Below, one piece after another: positions 58,044 through 64,000 of a DNA stretch of 64,000 nucleotides. The notes below the pieces were generated by a model that had not been told where the DNA came from, made no database searches, and was given only the letters and a program-made list of their open reading frames with translations. This stretch comes from Thermococcus sp. SY098. GTDB lineage: Archaea > Methanobacteriota_B > Thermococci > Thermococcales > Thermococcaceae. The position numbers and the translations under genes were made by a program. Position 1 is the stretch's first letter, and every line of letters begins with the position of its first letter. Where the stretch lies: assembly GCF_035621495.1 (NCBI RefSeq), contig NZ_CP141821.1, forward strand, positions 1,702,760-1,766,759. Direction: 5' to 3'.

Positions 58044-58683
58044 CGAACTCCTTTCCATGGTCTTCTATGTTGGGGGACTTTTTGACCTTTATTACAAATT
58101 TCATTTTTCCTTTAAGGGTGATCTCAAAAACCCTTGTCACAATCTCTTCCCATTCATAAAGGGTCTCTTTAGGCACAAGTGCCATGTTTGCAAAATAAAG
58201 TGATAATCTTGACCGCTCTCCCAAGAACTTTTTCATAACTCCTGCTATATGGATCTCAAAGGATGTTACTTCATTTGTATACAGCCTAATGAGCTTGTCT
58301 ATTCCAAGGGCTATGAGAACAGTGAGCTCATGTGTTGCGTAGTATTCTTTCATAAACTCAGCGAATTCCAGTGTGTAAACTGCTGGATCTTTGGATATAT
58401 CAATTCTCTTTATGATGTTTCCGGTGTTTATTATTCCTCCTGCTTTAACAACATCTATCTTGTCCAGTTTTTCTGCATTCCACCCCATGATCTTCAGTGG
58501 TTCTTTAATCATGTGAAGTGTGTCAAAGATGTCAAGTATCAGAACGTTATACTTTTTAAGTAGAAATTCAATAGTTTCTCTGAATATTATGGGGATTGGG
58601 GCTTCGGGAGAGTACTCCACAAGCACAGATTCTCCAAATTTTATTGAACCGAGGTACTCAATGAGTGCTCTTCCATCTGTCAC
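58006..58683 (-). CDS. DUF257 family protein
   Basis: A 225-residue protein of a family known only from Thermococcales. Seen: GESVLVEYSPEAPIPIIF, LDIFDTLHMI (about 50-59), VVKAGGIINTGNIIKRI, and ALGIDKLIRL. The fold resembles KaiC/RecA-type ATPases but without a Walker A motif, so nucleotide binding is doubtful. ATG 58683 overlaps the stop of its paralogue at 58680. Its role is unknown. Confidence 0.72.
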   Translation of the reverse strand: MTDGRALIEYLGSIKFGESVLVEYSPEAPIPIIFRETIEFLLKKYNVLILDIFDTLHMIKEPLKIMGWNAEKLDKIDVVKAGGIINTGNIIKRIDISKDPAVYTLEFAEFMKEYYATHELTVLIALGIDKLIRLYTNEVTSFEIHIAGVMKKFLGERSRLSLYFANMALVPKETLYEWEEIVTRVFEITLKGKMKFVIKVKKSPNIEDHGKEFVISADELPLVKA

Positions 58684-59327
58684 GGTATCACCTCCAGCTC
58701 TTCCATTAGTTCTGTCAAATATGGAGACTTCTTTATCACGACTTTTCTCCCATACTCTTTGAGCTCAAGGATTCTGGTAGGTGCTTCCTCAAGTTCGACC
58801 CTCACGTCATGACGCAGAAGATGGGGATTTCCAAGCAGATATGTTATCCTGTTTGTGTTTCCAAGGCACTTTCTTGTGACAACCTCGAAGAAATATTCGA
58901 GAACTCTTGGCTGGTTCTCATATCGCTTAAGGTGCTTTCCCGCCCCTAATACTATTATGATTATGGGTCTTTTTTCAATTTTTGTGAACAGGTCTCTCAA
59001 AATCTCGTGGAGATTTCTGGTGTAAACCACGATATCATCACTCAGCTTCACTTTCCTGACTATCTTCCCTAATTGAATCATCCCACCTGATTTAATGACA
59101 TATACATCATTGAGAAAGCCAACATCGTATCCATTCAGTTTCAAGTGCTCGACAAAAATATGGAATGTGTCTAAAACATCGTGGATTATAATTGGCAGAC
59201 CATTTTCGTCTGCCCATTTGGTGATTGAGTAGAATACAATTTCCGGATGATCAATTGAGGAATATTCAATCAGTATTGTTTCACCTGGTTGGACTTTTTC
59301 TAAGAATTCCTTTATACTCTTTTGCAT
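58680..59327 (-). CDS. DUF257 family protein
   Basis: A 215-residue paralogue of the gene it overlaps by four bases. Shared pattern: PGETILIEYSSIDHPEIVFY, HDVLDTFHIFVEHL, VIKSGGMIQLGKIVRKV and VLGAGKHLKRY. ATG 59327 follows GGAGGG. Two such genes in one operon and a third 3 kb away suggest a cluster of related functions. No enzymatic motif is seen. Confidence 0.72.
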   Translation of the reverse strand: MQKSIKEFLEKVQPGETILIEYSSIDHPEIVFYSITKWADENGLPIIIHDVLDTFHIFVEHLKLNGYDVGFLNDVYVIKSGGMIQLGKIVRKVKLSDDIVVYTRNLHEILRDLFTKIEKRPIIIIVLGAGKHLKRYENQPRVLEYFFEVVTRKCLGNTNRITYLLGNPHLLRHDVRVELEEAPTRILELKEYGRKVVIKKSPYLTELMEELEVIP

Positions 59328-59509
59328 ATGCTTCCCTCCGTGCTGATGTTTACTTTCTGTAAATTTAATTAGGCAATGGAATATTTTGGATTTTTGGTAT
59401 ATGTATTTATAGTGTTTTCTACTTACCTCTGGGGAATATGTTAGTCATTTTTGTGTCTAATTTGAATGTTATGTAGCATCATGTTATACGGAAACATAAA
59501 TATGTTATC

Positions 59510-60442
59510 TTATTCAATCTTCCTAATCTTTGCAACAAAAAATCCGCTTGTACCGTGCTTATCTGGATAAAATCGTCTTGCTTTTTTGAGTTCTTCACTC
59601 AGTTCAATTCCAAAGGGTTTAACTAAAGCTGGTTCACCATAGCGAAGAGGCAGCAGTTCAACTTCAAAGTTATCCAACACCCACTGAACTACAAATTCGT
59701 TTTCTTCTGGCTCAAGGGAGCATGTGGAATAAACCAAAACTCCTCCTTTTTTCAGATTTTCCAGTGCAACCTTAATCATCTTCATCTGCAGATTCTGGCA
59801 GAACTTGATATCGTCCAGCGTTCTGTTTGATTTACGCTCAGGATTTTTGTGAATTGTTCCGCTTCCAGTGCATGGAGCATCAAGAAGAATTTTGTCAAAT
59901 TCAATTCCAAGTTCGCCCATGTATAGGGAAGATTTGTGAAACACCACTACGTTGGTGACTCCCAGACGAGACAAGTTGAGGCGCATCTCCTTCAGCCTTT
60001 CTTCTCCAACATCAAAGGCATAAATTATTCCCCTGTTTTTCATAAGCTGGGCCATATAAGAGGTTTTCCCACCCGGAGCAGCAGCCATATCTGCAACAAC
60101 ATCTCCTGGCTTTGGTTCAAGAGCAACGGGTGGATACATGGAAGATGCCTCTTGAATGTAAAGAAGACCGCTTAAGTATTCAGGTGTTGAAGTTATTGAA
60201 AAGGGCTCCCTTGTGAGGCAGAACCCCTCTTTTGCCCAGGGAACTCTTTTAAACTGAAAGCCTTTTTTGTTCAGCAATTTGGTAAGCTCTGGAATTTCAG
60301 TCCTGAGAGTGTTCACCCTAAAGCATCTTGGCAAGGGTTTCTCCATGGCTTCGGCTATTCTTATTGCTCTTTCCCCCCACAGATGGTAGTATCGTTCAGC
60401 AAAGGTCTTTGAGTATCCAAGGCTGAATAGTCTTTCGAGCAT
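59510..60442 (-). CDS. RNA cytosine-5-methyltransferase, NSUN/RsmB family
   Basis: A 310-residue SAM-dependent enzyme. RCFRVNTLRTE near residue 40, the SAM motif VADMAAAPGGKTSYMAQLM (about 113-131), DAPCTGSGT (about 188-196) and STCSLEPEENEFVV (about 241-254) give the two catalytic cysteines, TC and PC, of RNA m5C methyltransferases. tRNA or rRNA is the target. It is on the same strand as the argF gene 57 bp upstream. Confidence 0.92.
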   Translation of the reverse strand: MLERLFSLGYSKTFAERYYHLWGERAIRIAEAMEKPLPRCFRVNTLRTEIPELTKLLNKKGFQFKRVPWAKEGFCLTREPFSITSTPEYLSGLLYIQEASSMYPPVALEPKPGDVVADMAAAPGGKTSYMAQLMKNRGIIYAFDVGEERLKEMRLNLSRLGVTNVVVFHKSSLYMGELGIEFDKILLDAPCTGSGTIHKNPERKSNRTLDDIKFCQNLQMKMIKVALENLKKGGVLVYSTCSLEPEENEFVVQWVLDNFEVELLPLRYGEPALVKPFGIELSEELKKARRFYPDKHGTSGFFVAKIRKIE

Positions 60443-60498
60443 GATTAGGTAACCTCGGTCGCTATTTATAGAAGTTTTGGAAAAAGAAAGGAGATAGA

Positions 60499-61446
60499 TC
60501 AGATCTTAATACCACCCATAATCAAGGCCAGAGCCGCTTTTTGAGCGTGCAGCCTGTTTTCAGCCTGATCCCAGACAACACTGTTTGGTGAGTCGATTAC
60601 ATCGTCTGTAACTTCCTCGCCCCTGTGTGCCGGAAGGCAGTGCATGAAGATGTAATCTGGCTTTGCGTGCTTGACAAGCTCCTTGTTGACTTGGAACGGC
60701 TTGAATATCTTCCTTCTCATCTCAGCCTCAGCTTCCTGTCCCATTGAAGCCCAAACGTCGGTGTAAATTACATCGGCACCTTTTACAGCTTTAACTGGGT
60801 CATGCAAGAGCTCAAAGCTCCCGCCGCTCTCGGCTGCATTTTTCTCAGCCCACTTGATAACCTTCTCGTCGGGCTCATATCCTTCTGGTGTGGCAACTAC
60901 AACATCAGCACCAAGCTTCGTTCCGGCAATCATGAGGGAGTGGGCAACATTGTTTCCATCCCCTACATAAACAACCTTAATCCCCTGTATTCTCCCTTTC
61001 TTTTCCCAAATTGTCATGTAGTCTGCCAAAGCCTGACATGGATGTGAGAAATCACTCAAACCGTTGATTACAGGGACACTTGCGTACTTTGCCAGATCCT
61101 CAACGTCCTTGTGGGCGTAAACCCTTGCCATAATTCCATCAACATACCTGCTCAGTACACGGGCAGTGTCTGCTATTGTTTCTCCCCTCCTCAGTTGAAG
61201 GTCTTGGGCATTCAGGTAGAGAGCATATCCTCCAAGCTGATACATTCCAACTTCAAAGCTTATTCTTGTTCTGGTTGAGGGCTTCTGGAAAATCATTGCC
61301 AAAGTTTTGCCTTCCAAAAGGCGATGTGGTTTTCCTATCTTGTTCCATATCTTCATCATCTTTGCTGTTTCAAGAATTGTTTCAATTTCTTCTCTGGTAA
61401 AATCCTGTAAGCAGAGAATATCTCTTCCAGCCAAGCTAACTACCAT
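60499..61446 (-). CDS. argF: Ornithine carbamoyltransferase
   Basis: A 315-residue enzyme that makes citrulline from ornithine and carbamoyl phosphate. Carbamoyl-phosphate loop KPSTRTRISFE (about 54-64), ornithine loop HCLPAHRGEEV (about 270-280) and SHPCQALAD (about 135-143) are typical. It matches the Pyrococcus furiosus enzyme, which also begins MVVSLAGRD; hence ATG 61446. It is divergent from thyX, with an inverted repeat between. Confidence 0.95.
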   Translation of the reverse strand: MVVSLAGRDILCLQDFTREEIETILETAKMMKIWNKIGKPHRLLEGKTLAMIFQKPSTRTRISFEVGMYQLGGYALYLNAQDLQLRRGETIADTARVLSRYVDGIMARVYAHKDVEDLAKYASVPVINGLSDFSHPCQALADYMTIWEKKGRIQGIKVVYVGDGNNVAHSLMIAGTKLGADVVVATPEGYEPDEKVIKWAEKNAAESGGSFELLHDPVKAVKGADVIYTDVWASMGQEAEAEMRRKIFKPFQVNKELVKHAKPDYIFMHCLPAHRGEEVTDDVIDSPNSVVWDQAENRLHAQKAALALIMGGIKI

Positions 61447-61488
61447 CGGCATCACCATATAAAGCTGATTCTTTTGTTTTAATAACTA

Positions 61489-61519
61489 TTTCGTCGTTAA
61501 AAAGTGCTATTTAACGAAA
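61489..61519. repeat. Inverted repeat between argF and thyX
   Basis: TTTCGTCGTTAAA (61489-61501) and TTTAACGAAA (61510-61519) form imperfect arms around eight bases: GTTAAA/TTTAAC matches fully and TTCG/CGAA after a short bulge. It lies just upstream of the argF promoter and may be an operator. Confidence 0.45.
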
Positions 61520-61641
61520 GTTTTGGGGACATATTGACGGTATTATTGACAAACATAAACAGAAATTCTCGTCTCTTTTTCAGAAGTGTTCTGGCAAGAC
61601 TAATAAGGGCGCAGTGTATCTATAGTTCGGAGGGTTCTCCC

Positions 61642-62376
61642 GTGGATAGGATAAAGGTTAGGCTCACTAACTATACCCCAAAACCTTTGGAAACCGTAAC
61701 ATGGGCTGCACTGATTTCTTACTGGGGGGAATGGGAAAGTGAAGCATTCGAAAGGACAACAATGGCTGATGTAAGGAGACACCTACCAAAGGTCCTCTCA
61801 TATGGGCATGAGAGCATCTTGGAGCATGCAGTTTTCACATTTGCGATTGAGGGATGTTCCCGTGTATGTACTCATCAGCTAATTCGACACAGAATTGCCA
61901 GCTATACGCAGCAATCCCATAGGTATATAAAACTAAACCCTCAAGATGTCGAGGAGACATTTTTAATTCCAGAGAGCATTAAAGAGAAGCCTGAACTTTA
62001 TGAGAAGTGGAAGCAGCTCATGGAAGGAGCAATAAGACTATACAAAGAGGCTTATGAAAACGGTGTTCATCAAGAAGATGCCCGCTATATTCTTCCTCAG
62101 GCAGTTAGGACTAAAATTGTCGTAACCATGAATCTTAGGGAACTTAAGCACTTCTTTGGTCTCAGAACATGTGAAAGGGCTCAGTGGGAGATAAATTATG
62201 TTGCATGGAAAATGTTGGAGGAGATTTCAAAAGTTGAAGAATTACGACCCATAATCAAATGGGCAAAGTTAGGACCAAGGTGTATTCAGCTTGGATACTG
62301 TCCAGAGCGGGAGCTGATGCCGGAAGGCTGTCTTAAGAGAACAAGAGAGAAGTGGATGGAAATAGCAGAGGGCTGA
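61642..62376 (+). CDS. thyX: Flavin-dependent thymidylate synthase
   Basis: A 244-residue FAD enzyme that makes dTMP from dUMP. The ThyX motif RHRxxSxxxxSxR is seen as RHRIASYTQQSHRY (about residues 83-96). Also SILEHAVFTFAIEG and the C-terminal CGLRTCERAQWEI-type region, LRTCERAQWEI. The start is GTG 61642 after GGAGGG; a longer frame from 61504 has no family support. It is divergent from argF. Confidence 0.93.
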   Translation: MDRIKVRLTNYTPKPLETVTWAALISYWGEWESEAFERTTMADVRRHLPKVLSYGHESILEHAVFTFAIEGCSRVCTHQLIRHRIASYTQQSHRYIKLNPQDVEETFLIPESIKEKPELYEKWKQLMEGAIRLYKEAYENGVHQEDARYILPQAVRTKIVVTMNLRELKHFFGLRTCERAQWEINYVAWKMLEEISKVEELRPIIKWAKLGPRCIQLGYCPERELMPEGCLKRTREKWMEIAEG

Positions 62377-62432
62377 TGGGAGTTTTGAGTTCATGAGGGT
62401 GAGATCATTATAGAGCAAGTAACGGTAAAGTA

Positions 62433-62487
62433 AAAATCCTTCCCTGATTGGCAGGATTTTCATATTAATTTTGATTTTTTGTCTTTT
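62433..62487 (+). terminator. Hairpin with T-tracts after thyX
   Basis: AAAATCCT (62433-62440) and AGGATTTT (62453-62460) form an eight-base stem with a 12-base loop, followed by T-rich runs up to 62487. It looks like a terminator for thyX. It lies 56 bp after the thyX stop. Confidence 0.55.
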
Positions 62488-62506
62488 TTTAGAAGAATTC
62501 TTGGGA

Positions 62507-62518
62507 AAATTATATAAA
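62507..62518 (+). promoter_or_regulatory. TATA box for the third DUF257 gene
   Basis: AATTATATAAAC is a strong TATA box. The predicted transcription start is near 62537, a few bases past the GTG at 62531, which makes the TTG at 62552 with GGTGA before it a possible true start of the gene. Confidence 0.5.
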
Positions 62519-62530
62519 CGTCAATACTGA

Positions 62531-63199
62531 GTGCAGTATGGTGAACATAAATTGAAATTAGAAAAATTTTTTGAGAGCCTCAAAGCTGGCGAGACAGTTC
62601 TTATTGAGCATGATTCCAAATCTGTTCCAGTTCATTCATTTTACTCATTGATCAAATGCGCGGGAAACATGAGGGTTCTTGTTGACGACTTCCTGGACAC
62701 GCTGTATATCTATAAGGTGCATCTTGAGCTTTCTGGAACTGATACCTCGAAATTTGAGGATCTGCAGGTTATTAAAATTGGAGGAGTGAAAAGTGTTGGA
62801 AAGATCGTGGGAAAAATTAGCTCCCGCGGAGGTGTTATACTGAGGAGAGAATACCAAACGATCTACGAGAATGCCATTGATGATGGGTCTCTGGTCATGA
62901 ATCCAGTTTTGGGAATAGAAAAGCTCCTCATCTTGGGATCCTCAAGACTTGAAGTCTTAGAGACCTTGGCAGAAATCTCTTCCAGGCTTGGAGACAAAAG
63001 GAGAATCGCAGTGTATTTCGTTGACAAATCTGTTTTGAAAACTGGAGAGTTCAACCCACTCCCGATCATGGAATTCCTTTCAACAACAGTCGTTAATGTG
63101 GAAAAGAGAGGGAGGGTATACACTTTTGAGGTCTTGAAGTCAATAAACCCCGAGTTGGATGGGAAGACCTACAGCTATGATCTTGACGTTGTAGAATGA
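62531..63199 (+). CDS. DUF257 family protein (third copy)
   Basis: A 222-residue protein (215 if TTG 62552 is used) with the family pattern: AGETVLIEHDSKSVPVHSFY, VDDFLDTLYIYKVHLEL, VIKIGGVKSVGKIVGKI. It aligns with the two proteins at 58006 and 58680. The 3' end overlaps the HIT-family gene on the other strand by 25 bp. It has its own promoter. Function unknown. Confidence 0.7.
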   Translation: MQYGEHKLKLEKFFESLKAGETVLIEHDSKSVPVHSFYSLIKCAGNMRVLVDDFLDTLYIYKVHLELSGTDTSKFEDLQVIKIGGVKSVGKIVGKISSRGGVILRREYQTIYENAIDDGSLVMNPVLGIEKLLILGSSRLEVLETLAEISSRLGDKRRIAVYFVDKSVLKTGEFNPLPIMEFLSTTVVNVEKRGRVYTFEVLKSINPELDGKTYSYDLDVVE

Positions 63200-63693
63200 T
63201 GTTCCTCACTTAAAACTTCTTCGAGAGCCTTTTTCAGCTCTTTGTAGCTCTCTTCTATTGCCTGCGGAATTACTTTTACATCGGCTAAGACTGGCATGAA
63301 GTTTGTATCCCCGTTCCATCTCGGAACGATGTGAAGATGAACATGGTCATCTATACCAGCTCCAGCAACTCTGCCTAAGTTAACACCCATGTTAAACCCA
63401 TCAGGATTCATTGCCCTCTTTAGGGCTTTTATCATCAGTTGAGAAAGCTTCATTATTTCCAAAAGCTCATCATCGGTTAACTCTTCCCACTTTCCAACAT
63501 GTCTATAGGGGGCAATCATGACATGACCAGGATTATACGGATAATTGTTCATGATTATAAATGCATATTTTCCTCTGTACAGAATTAATCTCTCCTCATC
63601 CCTGTTCTCCTTTGGAAAGTCGCAGAAAATGCATCCATTATGCTTTGGAGATCTTATGTATCTAATTCTCCACGGTGCCCATATGATTTTCAA
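63175..63693 (-). CDS. HIT-family hydrolase
   Basis: A 172-residue protein with the histidine triad HVHLHIVPRW (about residues 117-126) and the zinc-like site CIFCDFPKE (about 22-30). Members split dinucleoside polyphosphates or nucleotidyl substrates; Ap4A-type cleavage is possible. ATG 63693 is preceded by AGGTGAGAGG. It converges with the DUF257 gene. Confidence 0.88.
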   Translation of the reverse strand: MKIIWAPWRIRYIRSPKHNGCIFCDFPKENRDEERLILYRGKYAFIIMNNYPYNPGHVMIAPYRHVGKWEELTDDELLEIMKLSQLMIKALKRAMNPDGFNMGVNLGRVAGAGIDDHVHLHIVPRWNGDTNFMPVLADVKVIPQAIEESYKELKKALEEVLSEEHHSTTSRS

Positions 63694-63796
63694 CCTCTCA
63701 CCTCCATGAGAGGCAACGCTGATGAATTAAAAAGCTTTTTCCCAGAAATCTTTAAGAAATCTCATTCTAAACTTGGAGCAAAGTGAGGTGATTGAA

Positions 63797-64000
63797 ATGA
63801 AGAGGAAAGGAATCTTGATTATCATAGATGGTCTTGGAGACAGACCCATAAAGGAATTTGGCGGAAAAACGCCATTGGAATATGCAAACACACCAAACCT
63901 TGATAAGCTTGCTAAAATAGGGATCCTTGGACTGCAGGATCCGATAAAACCCGGACAGCCGGCAGGAAGCGACACAGCTCATCTCTCAATCTTTGGATAC
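63797..64000 (+). CDS. apgM: Cofactor-independent phosphoglycerate mutase, archaeal type (partial)
   Basis: The first 68 residues of an alkaline-phosphatase superfamily mutase; the gene runs off the window. ILIIIDGLGDRP carries the metal-binding Asp near the start, followed by TPLEYANTPNLDKLAKIG and GSDTAHLSIFGY, which includes the active-site Ser and Asp. It converts 3- to 2-phosphoglycerate in glycolysis. ATG 63797 follows GAGGTGATTGAA. Confidence 0.92.
   Translation, partial: MKRKGILIIIDGLGDRPIKEFGGKTPLEYANTPNLDKLAKIGILGLQDPIKPGQPAGSDTAHLSIFGY

Overview
The window reads as chromosomal DNA of a hyperthermophilic archaeon of the order Thermococcales, most likely a lower-GC Thermococcus. Evidence: cupin-type phosphoglucose isomerase next to ADP-dependent glucokinase, mannosyl-3-phosphoglycerate synthase and phosphatase, aIF5A beside an agmatinase-family gene, ThyX, CGP-CTERM sorting tails, three proteins of the Thermococcales-specific DUF257 family, SD boxes of the GAGGTGA type and AT-rich TATA promoters. 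No rRNA, tRNA or CRISPR array was seen.

Layout. 1-8.4 kb: housekeeping and unknown genes (acetyltransferase, TPR protein, three secreted proteins, RNase Z, TraB-like protein, Zn ribbon, KH-like small protein, M50 protease). 8.4-11.8 kb: pgi and ADP-glucokinase behind a near-consensus Thermococcales glycolytic motif, then mpgS. 12-18.4 kb: an Opp/Dpp-type ABC importer. 18.4-24.6 kb: mannoside genes (two GH130 proteins, type I mannose-6-P isomerase, GH38 alpha-mannosidase). 24.6-25.4 kb: an Lrp/AsnC regulator and a RAM-only partner. 25.6-33.4 kb: an eight-gene operon that best fits inositol breakdown through diketo-inositol, 5-ketogluconate, tagaturonate/altronate and 2-keto-3-deoxygluconate. 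33.5-37.9 kb: an MBL-fold hydrolase, then mpgP, manC and pmm. 38-47.6 kb: unknown genes, formamidase-like gene, CbiMNQO nickel/cobalt importer, ClC channel, Na+/H+ antiporter, agmatinase, aIF5A. 47.7-49.0 kb: a sodium-symporter-like protein. 49.06-54.7 kb: a GC-rich island of secreted or membrane proteins, bounded by a direct repeat of the 3' end of nep1. 54.7-64 kb: nep1, a dehydrogenase, a phosphoesterase, DUF257 genes, RNA m5C methyltransferase, argF, thyX, HIT protein and the start of apgM.

How the genes fit together. Mannosides imported by the ABC system could be cleaved by GH38 and GH130 enzymes to mannose and mannose 1-phosphate, linked by Pmm and ManA to fructose 6-phosphate and to GDP-mannose for mannosylglycerate. 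The mannosylglycerate pathway is split: mpgS lies about 22 kb from mpgP-manC-pmm, yet both carry the same 19-bp promoter box. The promoters of the ABC importer and of the inositol-type operon share a 15-bp AT-rich near-palindrome set just before the TATA box, and a related palindrome follows the Lrp-type genes, so importer and pathway are probably one regulon.

The two most notable systems are the candidate archaeal inositol pathway and the GC-rich island that has duplicated the end of nep1.
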